From Prostheceraeus crozeri (Eukaryota; Platyhelminthes; Polycladida; Euryleptidae), in NCBI GenBank assembly GCA_907163375.1, contig CAJQUW010008653.1:310001-374000 (forward strand): a stretch of DNA of 64,000 nucleotides, read 5' to 3'. A program made the translations under genes and the position numbers. A model generated the notes under the pieces. It saw only the letters and a list, made by a program, of their open reading frames with translations. It ran no database searches and had not been told where the DNA came from. This document shows, in pieces, positions 1 through 11,139 of the stretch. The stretch's first letter is position 1; every line of letters starts with the position of its first letter.

Positions 1-312
1 ACTTTTCCTTTTCATATTCCATGTATATTCTATAAAACATGATTAAATTATAGAAGCAAAATAATAGAAGCCAATAGATTAAAGGATTAACCGGCCTGAG
101 CTTGATAGCTAATTATAAAATATTGATAACGAAGAATCATTATAAGATGAAATATGATATGATTTCGAATTGGGCTCTTTTTGGGCGGTTTTTCTCGCAT
201 GATTGGGCGGTAAATTATTTTTTTTACTGGCAACACTGGTTATCCTCAGAGTTAGTTTACTTCATCGCAATTTGGCAGACCATCTCACTGTATTGTTCCG
301 TCATCGTAAAAT

Positions 313-945
313 ATGCCTTCTTCAGCATTTTCGAATGAAACAGTGTTGATTTTTCTTCAAATGTTGAAAGAGAAAGCTGACGCTTTGTTCAGCCGAGTGA
401 ATAACAAATTGACTGTGAACAACAAGTCAACTATGTGGAAGCAGCTGTGTGATGACCTCAAAGTTACCACAGGTCAAGAAGACATTCAAGTTGACAAATT
501 GATAAAAAAATGGGATATCTTGAAATCTAAACTACGAAACTACACGATGAAAATACGCAGTAGTCGTTCTGCAACAGGGGGTGGTAGATCCATTCCGTTA
601 GATCCCATCATGGAATTATGTTGGGATATCATGGGCAGAGATAACCCAGCATTGACTATGATACCGGGTGCTTCACATTCAGCAGTGAATACTTCAAATG
701 AAGACCCTAATCGTGTCGAGATTGAGACTGAGGTTAGTGACATCGCCCTACAGCCTCAAGAGACCCTCGATCAATCAATTTCTTCACAGATTGAGACACA
801 AACGGTTGATGTAATAACAACCGATATATGCACTGCAGCAACTGTTGCAAAACTCGCTTGCAAAAAATTAGAAGAAGAGATAATACAAAATCGTCTGGAA
901 CGCAAGCTGAAGATGGAAGTGCTAACTGCCAAGAGGGAATGTTGA
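313..945 (+). CDS. Myb/SANT-like DNA-binding protein of a Harbinger-type element
   Basis: The 210-residue frame opens with a helix-rich segment (about residues 8-75) containing a spaced Trp/Leu pattern (MWKQLCDDL, then KKWDILKSKLRNY) that fits a Myb/SANT-like or MADF-like DNA-binding domain. The middle is acidic and Gln-rich. The C-terminus is a charged helix (KKLEEEIIQNRLERKLKMEVL) likely to form a coiled coil. This layout is that of the accessory Myb-like protein carried by PIF/Harbinger transposons, which helps the nuclease bind the element ends. The terminal-repeat-like array at 1318-1578 just downstream supports that origin; the nuclease gene is not in the window and may lie to the left. 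A host MADF-type regulator is the alternative. Confidence 0.6.
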   Translation: MPSSAFSNETVLIFLQMLKEKADALFSRVNNKLTVNNKSTMWKQLCDDLKVTTGQEDIQVDKLIKKWDILKSKLRNYTMKIRSSRSATGGGRSIPLDPIMELCWDIMGRDNPALTMIPGASHSAVNTSNEDPNRVEIETEVSDIALQPQETLDQSISSQIETQTVDVITTDICTAATVAKLACKKLEEEIIQNRLERKLKMEVLTAKREC

Positions 946-1317
946 AAAAACAGCAAAACTGATGAATACTCCCTGAATAAAGTGCTTGACGATTTCATTA
1001 CGTGTACCGCTTCATTTTGCTCAAGTAAGCGTCATATGTTATTTTTCGTTACTATCAATGAAATCATAAAAGCAGTAAGATTTGATAGTTGTTTTTGATT
1101 GTCGACTTGATGGAAATATAATACCGATATGTTCACTGTGACTATCTCGTAACTGTTCAGTTATCTTAACTATTCTAAATGTACATATTTACAGTAAATA
1201 TATATATACATATTTACAGTATAGTCAAATAAACAAAATGCATGTAAAATAATGTCTAAGATGTATGTTTATTGTCAGAAAATATCGATATCATCTTCCT
1301 TACGGATGATAGTAATA

Positions 1318-1578
1318 TGTTAGGTAACTGGTAAGGTAGGGGAAGAGCTACCTTACTATTCACCTTAAGTTTTGCCACCTAACCTAAGATTGAAACAGGC
1401 TAAGATACTACCTTAAGGCGCTTTAAGATTTTTCGTCTTTGTCTTCATGCTGACTCACAACCTTAGGTACCTTAAAGGACCTTACGATATTCCAAGGTAC
1501 CTAACCTAAGCTTTGAAATGTACTAACGTCGTTTCCAAGAATCTTAAGGTTAGGTACCTTAAATTGAAATAGGCCCCT
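1318..1578. repeat. Subterminal repeat array and probable right end of a PIF/Harbinger element
   Basis: The motif AAGGTACCTAACCTTAAG and its variants occur at least five times in both orientations here. The array ends in AAATAGGCCCC at about 1567-1577, so read inwards the end is GGGGCCTATTTCA, like known Harbinger termini. A second TGAAACAGGC copy lies near 1393. Such arrays serve as transposase binding sites. I could not find the matching left terminus, which is probably outside the window. Confidence 0.45.
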
Positions 1579-2163
1579 TGTGTTTTATATGAAACATTTT
1601 CCGTGAGTAATGTACATTCAGTCATATCAAAAAGAATGGTTAAAATACCTTGATGTAGGTAATCGTGATTAGGTAATATTCATAGAAGCAAACATGATTT
1701 AAACTTTAAATATCATTACGACGATATTTGAGAAGAGATGCGCAGTCGGATTCGGCATTTTGCTGGAATCTTAGTCTTGAAAATGCCACTCTCGTAGTCG
1801 GTGTAGTATTCAAGACGCGGAGTCGGAAATTTCTCTCCACCTCCGCATCCGCGCCGGATTCGTTTGCTTGTAAGCACCATTCTAGCAAGGTGAACAATTC
1901 TCATTACGTGCAATTTATTCCAATATATATAATATATACATATATAAGTTCATGCGACATTTCGATACAGAAAATTGCAATATATTAATTGCATTTAATT
2001 AGACGATCCTTCATGAAGCAGCACAGAATATACATATTTCTATCAAAATTACAATTCAAATGTTCAGCGCATAATTGTAACAATATGCACTCGCAGAATT
2101 TTCTGTTGGGAATCTCAGCACTGGTGCCATGCCAAAAATGCACTCAGAGATAGGAAAGCTTAG
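1579..2163. other. Intergenic, no gene recognised
   Basis: AT-rich sequence with a short island of GGAGTCGGA-like low complexity at 1740-1860 that opens small frames on both strands. I see no domain or RNA gene. Confidence 0.5.
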
Positions 2164-2264
2164 TCAGAAAGCTGTTCTCAAATTGCTTCCATCAGTTTCA
2201 TTAAACAGTTTATAGGCCTCATCGGGATAAGCATCAAGAAATCGAAATGCGTCTTCCGTTGTGC
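2164..2264 (-). CDS. Putative terminal coding exon of a host gene
   Basis: On the minus strand a pyrimidine-rich acceptor (CCTTTCAG) precedes GC plus 32 sense codons and TGA. The predicted peptide includes FRFLDAYPDEAYKLFNE and ends NLRTAF. The exon needs one base from the previous exon. The donor GTGAGTAT next to 2530 on the same strand supplies exactly that phase if the preceding exon is read in the frame ending KNAL. Function is not recognised. The exon structure is my inference from splice motifs. Confidence 0.35.
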
Positions 2265-2516
2265 CTGAAAGGAACAAAATATTCATGTATACCCAGACTC
2301 ATACATGCATATATGCAATTTTCAAAATTTCAAGTTCTTTGAGTAATAGTTATTAGCATCACTTAAAGAATTTCTAATAAATAATAACTTTTAGCACCAT
2401 AAATAGGCCTACATGTATTTACTATTCATATTATCAAAATATAACATCTATGTAGGAAAAATCAAGATTTACAACTTAGCTCAATCAACCAGCATGAAAT
2501 TTCAGATGATACTCAC

Positions 2517-2939
2517 TCAAAGCATTCTTGGAATCTCTGTTGCGAATACTGCATTCGTGTTCTTGATACCAAAGTTTAAAAAGTCGACAACTTTGTCCAA
2601 CATAAAGGTCATTGCGCCATAAGCAACTAGATATCTGCTTATGCAGCTGTATCTAGGACCAATAGCGTTACATACATTGCAATTGCATTCCTTGGGTCTT
2701 CTTTTATTAATTGAAATAACTTTCCTCCCTGGTTTAGTTGAAAACGTTACTGGAGTGTCATATTTGACTCTAAACTTATTTAATTTTCTCAAATAACTGT
2801 CACTAACGAAATCGAGTGATAAGTGGATGTTGTCTGTTTTGGCAGACGGCATTTTGCTGTATTCATTTTTATTCATTTCGACATATTTATGACCAAACTT
2901 AAATCCGTTGCTGTTTATTCGATCACTCATATTGTTCAC
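2517..2939 (-). CDS. Unrecognised 140-residue frame, possible host exon
   Basis: The frame encodes a basic, Asn/Lys-rich protein with a Cys cluster (KECNCNVCNAIGPRYSC at about residues 83-99) that could bind zinc. It ends at TGA at 2517. A strong donor (GTGAGTAT) overlaps this stop. A second frame open across about 2530-2640 (containing LWRNDLYVGQSC and LFKLWYQEHECS) splices in phase to the exon at 2164-2264. The two readings cannot both be protein-coding in the same transcript, and I cannot decide between them. The last 100 bases are duplicated in inverted orientation at 3161-3270. Confidence 0.35.
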   Translation of the reverse strand: MNNMSDRINSNGFKFGHKYVEMNKNEYSKMPSAKTDNIHLSLDFVSDSYLRKLNKFRVKYDTPVTFSTKPGRKVISINKRRPKECNCNVCNAIGPRYSCISRYLVAYGAMTFMLDKVVDFLNFGIKNTNAVFATEIPRML

Positions 2940-3160
2940 AGAGTCAGAGGATCAAGCCTGCATCAGAACTACGATCATTAATGTATTTTAAACAATTTTT
3001 GAGAAAATTATTTTTTACTTTATTTGGAAGTCAACTATCTCTATGTAGAGTTATGCCCAAATGGCATGTCATACTATATAAATCATTTGTATTTCAGACT
3101 GCCATCCACTGATATGCTTAGGTCTAGAAAATTGATACATTTATCCCTAGGGACGTCGAC

Positions 3161-3270
3161 TTTTTAAGTTGTCGACTTTTTAAACTTTGCTATCAAGAAC
3201 ACGAATGCAGTATTCGCAACAGAGATTCCAAGAATGCTTTGAGTGAGTATCATCTGAAATTTCATGCTGG
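3161..3270 (+). repeat. Inverted copy of the exon-intron edge at 2497-2601
   Basis: About 105 bases match the reverse complement of 2497-2601 with very few differences, including the donor-like GTGAGTATC and the following intron-side bases. The near identity points to a recent inverted duplication. A short partial repeat of GTCGACTTTTTAA at its left edge suggests slippage during its formation. Confidence 0.75.
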
Positions 3271-5788
3271 TAGAGAGATGGAAATAACTGACTATAGTTG
3301 TGAGATTCTTATTCAACAATTTAATGCGATTACAACTGGAATGACTGAAGCTCGCTTCATATCGATGAAAATGCCAAAACTTAATAAACGTCATGAGCAA
3401 ATTTAGTGAGTTGCCACAACTATATGCCAAATCAGTATTTAAGGACCCTTCCACATTTGTACGATAACCCCTGAGAGAGTCCTCGGACGAGACGCGTGGG
3501 GTACTTAAATCATTTTAATTTTGTGCAACTTTTTGGAATTACAAGTCGTAAACAGAAGGGAGTGACTTCTCTATTTTCAATTTATTTGAAAATAACTTAA
3601 GTTAAGAAGTTCATATTGTGAGTGCAAATAGGTGCTCATTTTATTATTTAATATCTCATTACTTTTCTTTAGTGATCTGACTATCGAAATTCGTCCACTC
3701 TGATCACTTTTCAATGTGGATTCGATATTGCTCATGTGCGATTCTATCTCTCTGAAACCAATAGGTGCTTATTCAGTTTTCAAACCAGTAGATTTTTATC
3801 GAAGTTGCAAGCCGACAGTACACTGCAAGCCGACAGCTACATTTTCTATGTGACGATTCCCGACATGTCATGTGCCAACCTTTCATGAAGTTTTGTTGGT
3901 AATTCATACCGTGTTTATATGACCAAGACCTTACTTTTCTTCTTAATACGATGTCAACACAGAGACATCTCTTGAACAAATAGAACGCCTAGTTTGTCCC
4001 ATCTAGAAGGATAGGACACTGATTTTGCTGCAGTGGGGAATATAGCTGTCTGTAGTTGCTTTGTTCAGCTTCCCACTTCAACCATCGGCAGAAAAATTAT
4101 CGGCGATGGTCTCCGTCCGCAACGCAATTCAGCGACTTTTTTTCACTAAACAACGCTTATGACGACTACAATTAGTAGTCGAGAAAAAGATGTAGTCTTT
4201 AGATCAGCAGGGCCTATTCAAGAAAGTTGGATTCATATACTCGCATTTTTTCTTCAATGTGAACATATGCTCGCATAAAAATGCTCATCTACTGGGATCA
4301 GCGGCGAAATTCAGTCCCTGTATATCAATCATCCCATCTCGTTTATGAGCCACACGTCGGTAAAGACATGTAGACCACATGTAGGCCATGGCCTACTTAG
4401 GTAATGTCAGAGCCAAATCAAAGCTTGAAAGTGCGATGATTTGCATTCTTTTGGTTTCTCGAGTCGTAAATTTTGGCAAAATTGGTGAATTAGCTGTTTC
4501 GTCAGGTGCTAAATGCACCCCAAACACCCACTAGCTTATAATTATCTGGAAATCCCATTTCTTGTCATGAATGAAAGCTGATATATAACATGATTCAAGT
4601 ATGTTAAAAGTCAGGAAAAGTCATGCAATGATGACTTTCTTGAATCGGTATTTTAGGCACAGCAATACGTCAAAATCCCTTGGGTGTGCATTTTACACCC
4701 CGTTCATCCATAAACCGCTGAAAAATTTGAAAATCATGAAGAAATGAGGATTAAAAACTCATCTTTGTCTAAAAGATTTTACATATTTATTGATTTTATA
4801 TTATTCGATTTAATCTAATTCGAATAGGCATAGAGATAGATTAATTTGGGATTGAGTTAGTCTAGAGTGGACATAATCCTATATCTACCATTGTATGAAA
4901 TGGTAGCAAGCGATAGAAACTAACATACAGATTCGCTTCTCTTTGGCTTATGTGATTGGCCAACCAGGCGCATTGCAGAAGTAGCTCGCATCAACGAGCG
5001 CACATAAACCTCAACGATCGAATTCCAGGCAGGCCTGTCAAGTGAAAAGTACTTATCCTTGACTCAATTTTCCTCCGCAATAAATTCGTCAAATGGAAAT
5101 ACTATTCACAGTGTCGACTCTTCACGATCTAAATTTCCTGATTGTGCACGTTTTATGTGCTGTCAATCATCTGGTTTGTCAGAATTCAGTCTTGAATTTG
5201 TATTACCTTCAATGGAGAATTGATCTTCTTAGCCCTCGAGACTAGTTTTGGCCATGACCATCAGTATTAGGGAAAGTCATCTCTGGACCGCAATACGCTC
5301 GTGCGCAAAGCAATTCATCTCTGTGCAAATAGAACTAGAGACCAATTAACTGAGCAAATAGACTGCAACGAACAGGAGGTAATATGTAGCTGTGCTTTTT
5401 TTTAGAAGTTTCAAGTATGCAATTTTCTCCCTTTCTATTGTTCTATTAATTTCAATGATTATAGAGTGTCGGATTTCTATGATTCTTCGTGCGACAAGTA
5501 ATAGTTTTCGCTCTCTAGGATTCGTGAAGACCGAAGGTCGAGACGAAGCCTAGAGTGCGATAACTACCTTACTGCTTGACAGCCCGGCGGAGACGAATTG
5601 CACGGTTTCAGCACGCTGTCTTACTTAACACTTTTAAGCAACCATTTAGAAAATTGACTACACAGAGCGGTTCAATCTATTCATCTTGTCAAGACTTATT
5701 CAATCTGAAGCAGAACTACCGATGGAACACTTTTAATGAGCGGCAACCTGAAATCATAAACGGCTTTTCATATTCAATTATATTTTAT
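3271..5788. other. Intergenic, no gene recognised; small inverted repeats
   Basis: No coding signal stands out. Two fold-back signals are visible. GGTGCTAAATGCACCCC near 4505 faces a related GGGTGTGCATTTTACACCCC near 4682. CTCTAGGATTCG near 5513 pairs with CGAAGCCTAGAG near 5545 around a GACCGAAGGTC loop. Confidence 0.4.
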
Positions 5789-5971
5789 TTAACCCTTTAA
5801 GGACGACAATCAAACTAAATATTTTGTGTCAATGTTTCTTGTGTTTTTTATGCCTAAAGAAGCAAAACAACATGTTTCGACTCTAAAAACATCTATTTAC
5901 ATGAATTTTGCGCATTTTCTGTAGGTGGTCCATAAATGGACCACTAGACGTCAAAGGAGTCCTATGCTGTA

Positions 5972-6442
5972 CTACTCATGAAATCGATAGTAGCAATTTC
6001 GTTCTGAATTCAAGCAAAGATGAACATTGCACACACTGCATTTTATGTTAGAGCGAAAGTTCGTCTTCTTTGTCGAGCAATGATGACAACGGCCTCTTTG
6101 GCTTGAATGAATCAGCAAATGCTGACAGACAGGCCGAACGTCCAGACGACGTTTCTTGCTGCCAACCGTTTCCGATGACGATCTCTTGCGAGATGAAAAC
6201 GATGCCACGAGTGATCGAACAATAACTTGTCTGAATTCCTTCGAAGACAGTTTTGATTCTGAATGCGCACAATCTTTGAAAACAATGTATGAATTGCAGA
6301 TTGACATATCCAGCATGTCGAAAAACAAACGAAGGTAGTATTTGTACTTTGCACGAATATCAATTTCGAAAGCCTCTTTCAACTGATCGGCCAAGTCAAC
6401 CCCACCCAGGGGCGCCGGCAGGGTAAAAAAATCTGGACGCAC
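5972..6442 (-). pseudogene. piggyBac transposase, C-terminal part
   Basis: The 156-residue fragment carries the C-terminal signature of the piggyBac DDE transposase: GGVDLADQL, then KYYLRLFFDMLDMSICNSY, then a Cys-rich zinc ribbon (CHHCSTKK...CSVCNVHLCL...C) at about residues 116-150 that in this family contacts the terminal repeats. The catalytic Asp-rich core upstream is missing. Tail and zinc ribbon look undamaged, so the loss was probably an internal deletion rather than general decay. Confidence 0.88.
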
Positions 6443-6880
6443 GATTCTATTTGCTTGCGCTACTACCAGTACATAAACTATTTTAGACGAAAGGTGAAAC
6501 TACAAATTGTAGTTTCTTGCAGCCGTGACTATAAAATTATGACATTATTTATTCATTAATAAAACCTAAGCTACATATACTTTCTTTTATTTATTATTTT
6601 TATTTTGTTATATACGTATATATATTTGCTTTTTAAAGACATTCAATTTTGAGTTAATTAGTTGTAAGTAAATTTAAGTTATTTTATATTATTAATGATA
6701 TTAATTAATTAATTAATTATTTAAGATCTGTTTCTATATTTATAATTTCTATGTAATATTCAAATTTCATTATTTGTATCTCCAGAAGATGAGACGTTGT
6801 TTTTGAAATATTTCGCAAGAAATGATTGCAGACTTTTAAATAATTATCAATCATATTTTTTAATGCAATGTTTTTAACTT

Positions 6881-7079
6881 ATGGATGATAACAGCGATGA
6901 GCATGGTTTGTACCGGAATGGGCTGGACATACATGCGTCTGTGCGTCCGCCTGCCGGCGCCCCTGACCCCACCCATGTAGAAGTCTCTGGCTCCTCATCA
7001 GACGTATTCCCGAATAGCAGTCCGATAGCCGCCTCAGCTGCTCTTCTCCTCGGTCGAATGGGCGTGCGCGTTTAGACAT
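6881..7079 (-). pseudogene. piggyBac transposase, N-terminal fragment
   Basis: A start at 7079 gives MSKRARPF, the usual opening of piggyBac transposases. A frameshift then moves the reading to a frame with AAEAAIGLLFGNTSDEE, matching the helix plus acidic stretch that normally follows. The fragment ends at a stop near 6881, about 440 bases from the C-terminal piece. The two pieces share a 15-base inverted match (CTGCCGGCGCCCCTG) near 6408-6422 and 6953-6967. Confidence 0.5.
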
Positions 7080-7112
7080 CACCTGAAAATGGTAAAGCAT
7101 CGCATGTCTTCT

Positions 7113-7188
7113 CGTCAACTGACATAACTCAGGGGTAGAGTGGCGAGCCTAGCTCTAGCGAGCGAGAGTTCGAATCCCTCTTTTGACG
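7113..7188 (+). tRNA. tRNA-like unit, probably a pseudogene or SINE head
   Basis: The 76-base unit has an acceptor-like CGTCAA/TTGACG pairing, a D-arm (ACTC AGGGGTA GAGT) with an A-box-like sequence, and a good B box (GAGTTCGAATCCC) inside a T-arm with one mismatch. The anticodon arm does not fold cleanly and the spacing between acceptor and D-arm is too long. I therefore read it as a tRNA-derived relic within the piggyBac element, not a working tRNA. Confidence 0.4.
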
Positions 7189-7976
7189 GACGTCAAGCAG
7201 GCCTCTACTTCAGTCATGATTTTTCTTTACTGTCACATCATCTTTGTTTTGCAGCCTAGTGACCACTTATGTACGTAGCGCGCTTACTTCTATTTCATAC
7301 TGCAAACTAGGCGCAAAATATCATTTAGGCCTACAACTTGTATGCCTACTTCATTGTTATTGATGCGAGTCACTAATAATTTCAGCTCTACCATCTGATG
7401 TCAATTTTAGCTAAATGTTACTTCTTTACATATACATGAAGTCATGATATCCTGCTAGATTTGGTATCAAATTTAAAATACATCATAAAATAGCCTGTTT
7501 TAGACTCCTTTTACGCCTGGTAGTCCAAATATGAACCACCACTACAAAGTAATACTGAATATTGAAAAATTGTAAATTTTGCTATACCAACGGTTGGAGA
7601 GTGTTGGGGATGGTCGGAAATGATAATAGTTTGTGATAAACATACAAAAGCTTGTTTTGAAAGGAAGATATTCGTCACTTACCGAAACACTGACTTGAAA
7701 AAATATTTTCTTGTCGCCAGATGATTGCATTGACGATTGAATCAAAATGTTTCAACTTAAAACAAAATTGAAGAGTTCGGATTTAATTTATACATCGTCT
7801 TGAATAGATCCATGTGGTATAACTAGCTCTAGTGCAGTTAGATGAAAATATACAGATCATATAAGAGGTGGTCCATTTTTGGACCACCAGTCCTCAAAGG
7901 GTTAACAGGTAAGTCAATACAAAAAGTTTTGATAATCTTGATATTCCATTATGAAACAAAACAAGTACCGTAATAT

Positions 7977-9009
7977 TCATTGATGGCTTTGTAAGACATC
8001 CTCGCGATTAATTAGTCTAGGCTTCAATCTGCCCATACGTCTGGAAGACCTTCCCATCTTATTTGCAGTGATGGCACTCATATTTTGGGAGGCGAGTTGC
8101 AGTAAGGTCAAATTCCGCTGTTGTCCAGTGTAGTTGTGTAACTGCTCACGAATCTCAGCTACTTCTCTTGAAAACCGCTTTCCACATGGAAAACGCGTTC
8201 TCTGCGATATTGAGAAATGGAGAGTAGGGCGGTAAGTACCTAATAGAGTGTCCCTCTCGCAAACTGACTTCACGGGCTCTATTGTGGCACGGAGCATTAT
8301 CCATGACGAATACACGAGGTCCAGCCCCAGCCGCAACGGACGCTTCTTCCAGCCAGGAGTTAAATCTCTCACAGGAGGTTCCGCCTTCGTAGAATTCATG
8401 ATGGACGACACCTTCATTAGAGACCGCCAAGATGAGAGTAAAATTCCGCCCGCGCTGTCCATGAACAATCCTGACAGCTCGCTCTCCCCGTCTGGCACGA
8501 CCTCGTGTGCGACTGATCCATAAATTAAAGCCGGATTTATCCACAAAAATAAATGTTGGCGGATGGTTTGCGTTGATCGTGTGCAGATACCAGTTCGCAT
8601 ACTCGGCCCTTTCCACTTTGACGTCATGGCTATTGCGGTTGACTTGAACAGTCTCCATTTTAGATAAGATAAGACGATTTCTCAGACATGTGCTGATAGT
8701 TTGAATTGAGACAGATGGCTTGTCCGGCATCCGCGCTTGTACATCAGCTTTGATTTGGGCTAGCGTGAATTCCGGTTGGGATTCAACAATCTCTACCACA
8801 GTATTTGCCATATCTTCGTCCATCTTTTGGTGTCGTCTTCCTCCTCTGGGACGCTCAATGACTCCTTCAAGTATATAACGATGCACTATTGAATACGCAG
8901 TACCCCGTTTTACACCGAGAACTCGAGCGGCTTCAATATAATCATCTCCGGCTTCGTGAGCCATAATGATTCTGCGTTTAGCATCGGAAGGTATTCGCTG
9001 GCGCTCCAT
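7977..9009 (-). pseudogene. Tc1/mariner (IS630-type) transposase, frameshifted near its end
   Basis: The main frame (9009 down to 8155, 284 residues) has an N-terminal helix-turn-helix pair (DAKRRIIMAHEAGDDYIEAARVLG...RGTAYSIVHRY) and a DDE core: FIFVDKSGFNLW, FVMDNAPCH and LPPYSPFLNIAENAFSMWK. The last Asp-to-Glu spacing is 32 residues by my count, unlike the 34 of Tc1. A frameshift around 8160-8170 moves the C-terminal tail (EIREQLHNY to REDVLQSHQ) into another frame ending at 7977. The gene starts at ATG 9009. I found no terminal inverted repeats. Confidence 0.8.
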
Positions 9010-10089
9010 ATTGATAAGTTAATTTAGCAGATGTGAAGACATCTACATAGGGCTTTGGATCAAACCGAATAGATATCATTTATTCTTCACGTGAAATACC
9101 GCTCACTAATCTGATAGAAACACAATTGAACTATTTTGCTGCAGTTTATTTATTGTTGTCGCTCTCAATTGTGAAATGACGTAATATTTTATCTTTTAAC
9201 GTTTTAGAAATTAAAGTGCCGCTCTTGATTCGGTAGTTGCCGTTGTCGTGTAGGAAAACCTGTAGTTGGCAAGTGCTCCAGAATAAATCTATGCTTAACC
9301 ACCAATATAAATATCAATTGCTCTATTTCTATGTCCTGAAATATACGCCGGCATACAACGAATACATTGCATGCAATAACAGTGTAATAAGACACTTTTG
9401 CAGCCATGTAGCGATAAATTCTCCGATAATATTCATTGCGCGATGACGGTCATTTATCGTCCATCGATCAAGAACCACTGTCATAACTGTTGATTCAGGG
9501 AAATCTTCATAATCAGGATATCTTGATGACATCCAGATCAGTATTTGATGGATGTAACGGTGATTTCAATAACGAATAGCAAATTGAACAAAAGTATTGC
9601 ATTAGTAATAACAATTGATTCGATGAACCCATTTACCACAGTCCAAAAGGTTGTTTCCAGCACATTTGAGAATTACAATCCAGGACTCTGGCCGATTTGG
9701 TAACAAAAAAAGGGATTCAATAATAGTTTAAAAATTGAATTGATTTTTTCTAGTTGTCAAAAATCAGTCTCTAAAATCAGAATATTTTCTTAATGCATAT
9801 ATCATATACATACCATACTATATATAGAGAGAGAGGTTTTCAAAAAGAAGGAATTTGGAATGAAAATTTGGTTAATGGCGAAAATTATTGAAATTATTAT
9901 ATATATATATAGATATTTGATTTGTTGTTGTTTATTTCATCCACTATCAGTTTATTTCTGAATTTCTCTGTTTCTCGGTTATCTTTTTATCTTGTAGTTC
10001 TTTTTTGTGTAGCTTTAATTTCGTATAACTTGGCAGTATGTCGTTCTTTTTACATGTTTCATTGAATATTATATCATGTTGAATCTTAA
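9010..10089. other. Intergenic, no gene recognised
   Basis: AT-rich with a short (TA)n run near 9897-9912. Small open frames at 9204-9532 show no domain. The stretch likely holds the unlocated ends of the transposon on the left and the damaged upstream part of the PLE on the right. Confidence 0.4.
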
Positions 10090-10830
10090 TTGATTTGTGG
10101 TAAATCAACAGCTGCCAACACATGCTTAGACTTTAACTCTTTCACGACAGAAAGATATAAATTGTCCGTAATAAAGAGTTACATCCATCGAGCGCTTCAC
10201 ATTTGTTCGGATTGGATGTCATTTCACAATGAAATCGAAAGAATGAGACACACATTGATCAACAGTCATTATCCTATAAAAGTCATTGACGAGCAAGTGA
10301 AAGTATTATTACAAAGATTCATGAATAGTGCAGAAAGTGAAGATAAGAAGAACAGAATATTGTTTTATTTTAAAGGTCAAATAACTTCCAACTACATAAT
10401 TGAAGAAAAGAGACTGTTGAAGATTGTCAATGACAGTACGCAACCAACGGATGAAAAATCTGAAATAAATGTGAGAGTATATTATAAAAACTTCAAATTA
10501 GTGAATGCAATAGAAACAAAAATGTCACATAATGTTGTATACAGATACACTTGCATTGGGGGCACTTGTAACAATGCCCAATATATTGGCTATACAACGA
10601 ACTTATTATCGGTGAGAAGCAAACAGCATGAAAATAATGGCTCAATAAAAACACACTGGTTCGATGTTTACAAAGAAAAGTCCAAAAATATCATCAACAA
10701 TATGGAAATTATCGCAAACTTCAACGAAACCAACACATTGCAAATAGCAGAACTGATAATAATTAAAGAACAAGATCCCAAACTTAATCAGAGGGATAAA
10801 AGATTAACGCGTCATCTGAATGTCATCTAA
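10090..10830 (+). pseudogene. Penelope-like element, 3' part with GIY-YIG endonuclease
   Basis: The 246-residue frame is the C-terminal third of a PLE protein. Residues 20-110 are the RT-thumb/linker region (ERMRHTLINSHYPIKVIDEQV). A GIY-YIG nuclease domain follows from about residue 150: VVYRYTC, then C...NNAQYIGYTTNLLSVRSKQH, with the conserved Tyr/Ile/Gly pair, a downstream Arg and a late Glu (IAELIIIKEQDPKLNQR). GIY-YIG makes the nick for target-primed reverse transcription. The RT domain is missing upstream, so this is a truncated copy. Confidence 0.8.
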
Positions 10831-11139
10831 TGCTATGATCTCTATCTTTCATATCATTGAATTTACATTGACTTTAGATTTCTTGATGTGTACATATTTT
10901 TTACTCCTATTTCTAAGGTTGTTGTTTTCAAATATTTTGCACCTAGTCTTTAGACTTGAACAACTTTTTGTAATTTATAATTGCTTGAAAATGGACCAAG
11001 TAAGGTCTGAAACGTCGCTTAATAAATTAAACTTCTTTGAGATAAAATGGAATTCATTTATCGTCATTACAAAGTTATCAAAAGAAGAAAACGATCAATT
11101 CAGAAAAACAGAAAAAGTATACTACAAATCAATTGGAAT
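10831..11139 (+). other. PLE 3' tail, possible decayed hammerhead motif
   Basis: Sequence after the GIY-YIG frame up to the junction with the next PLE copy. GGACC AAGTAA GGTCT GAAACG near 10992-11013 has the stem II plus GAAAC layout of PLE hammerhead ribozymes, preceded by a weak CTTGAAAA in place of CUGANGA. No other gene is seen. Confidence 0.3.

Larger units (their letters stand above)
5793..7901 (-). mobile_element. piggyBac element with TTAA target sites, internally rearranged
   Basis: The element is bounded by TTAA at 5789-5792 and 7902-7905. Its ends read CCCTTTAAGGAC on the left and, reading inwards, CCCTTTGAGGAC on the right. Each end also carries a subterminal palindrome: GTGGTCCATAAATGGACCAC (5925-5944) and GGTGGTCCATTTTTGGACCACC-like sequence (7867-7888). 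TTAA duplication with CCCT-starting termini is diagnostic of piggyBac. Inside lie only the two ends of the transposase and a tRNA-like unit, so the core was lost and the copy cannot mobilise itself. Confidence 0.85.

Noticed and set aside
1728-1988. Plus and minus frames around a GC-richer island
   Set aside because: Composition-driven frames over repeated GGAGTCGGA-like words with no domain.
7113-7188. Functional tRNA gene
   Set aside because: The anticodon arm does not fold, one T-stem pair is mismatched and the acceptor-to-D-arm spacing is wrong; kept only as a tRNA-like relic.
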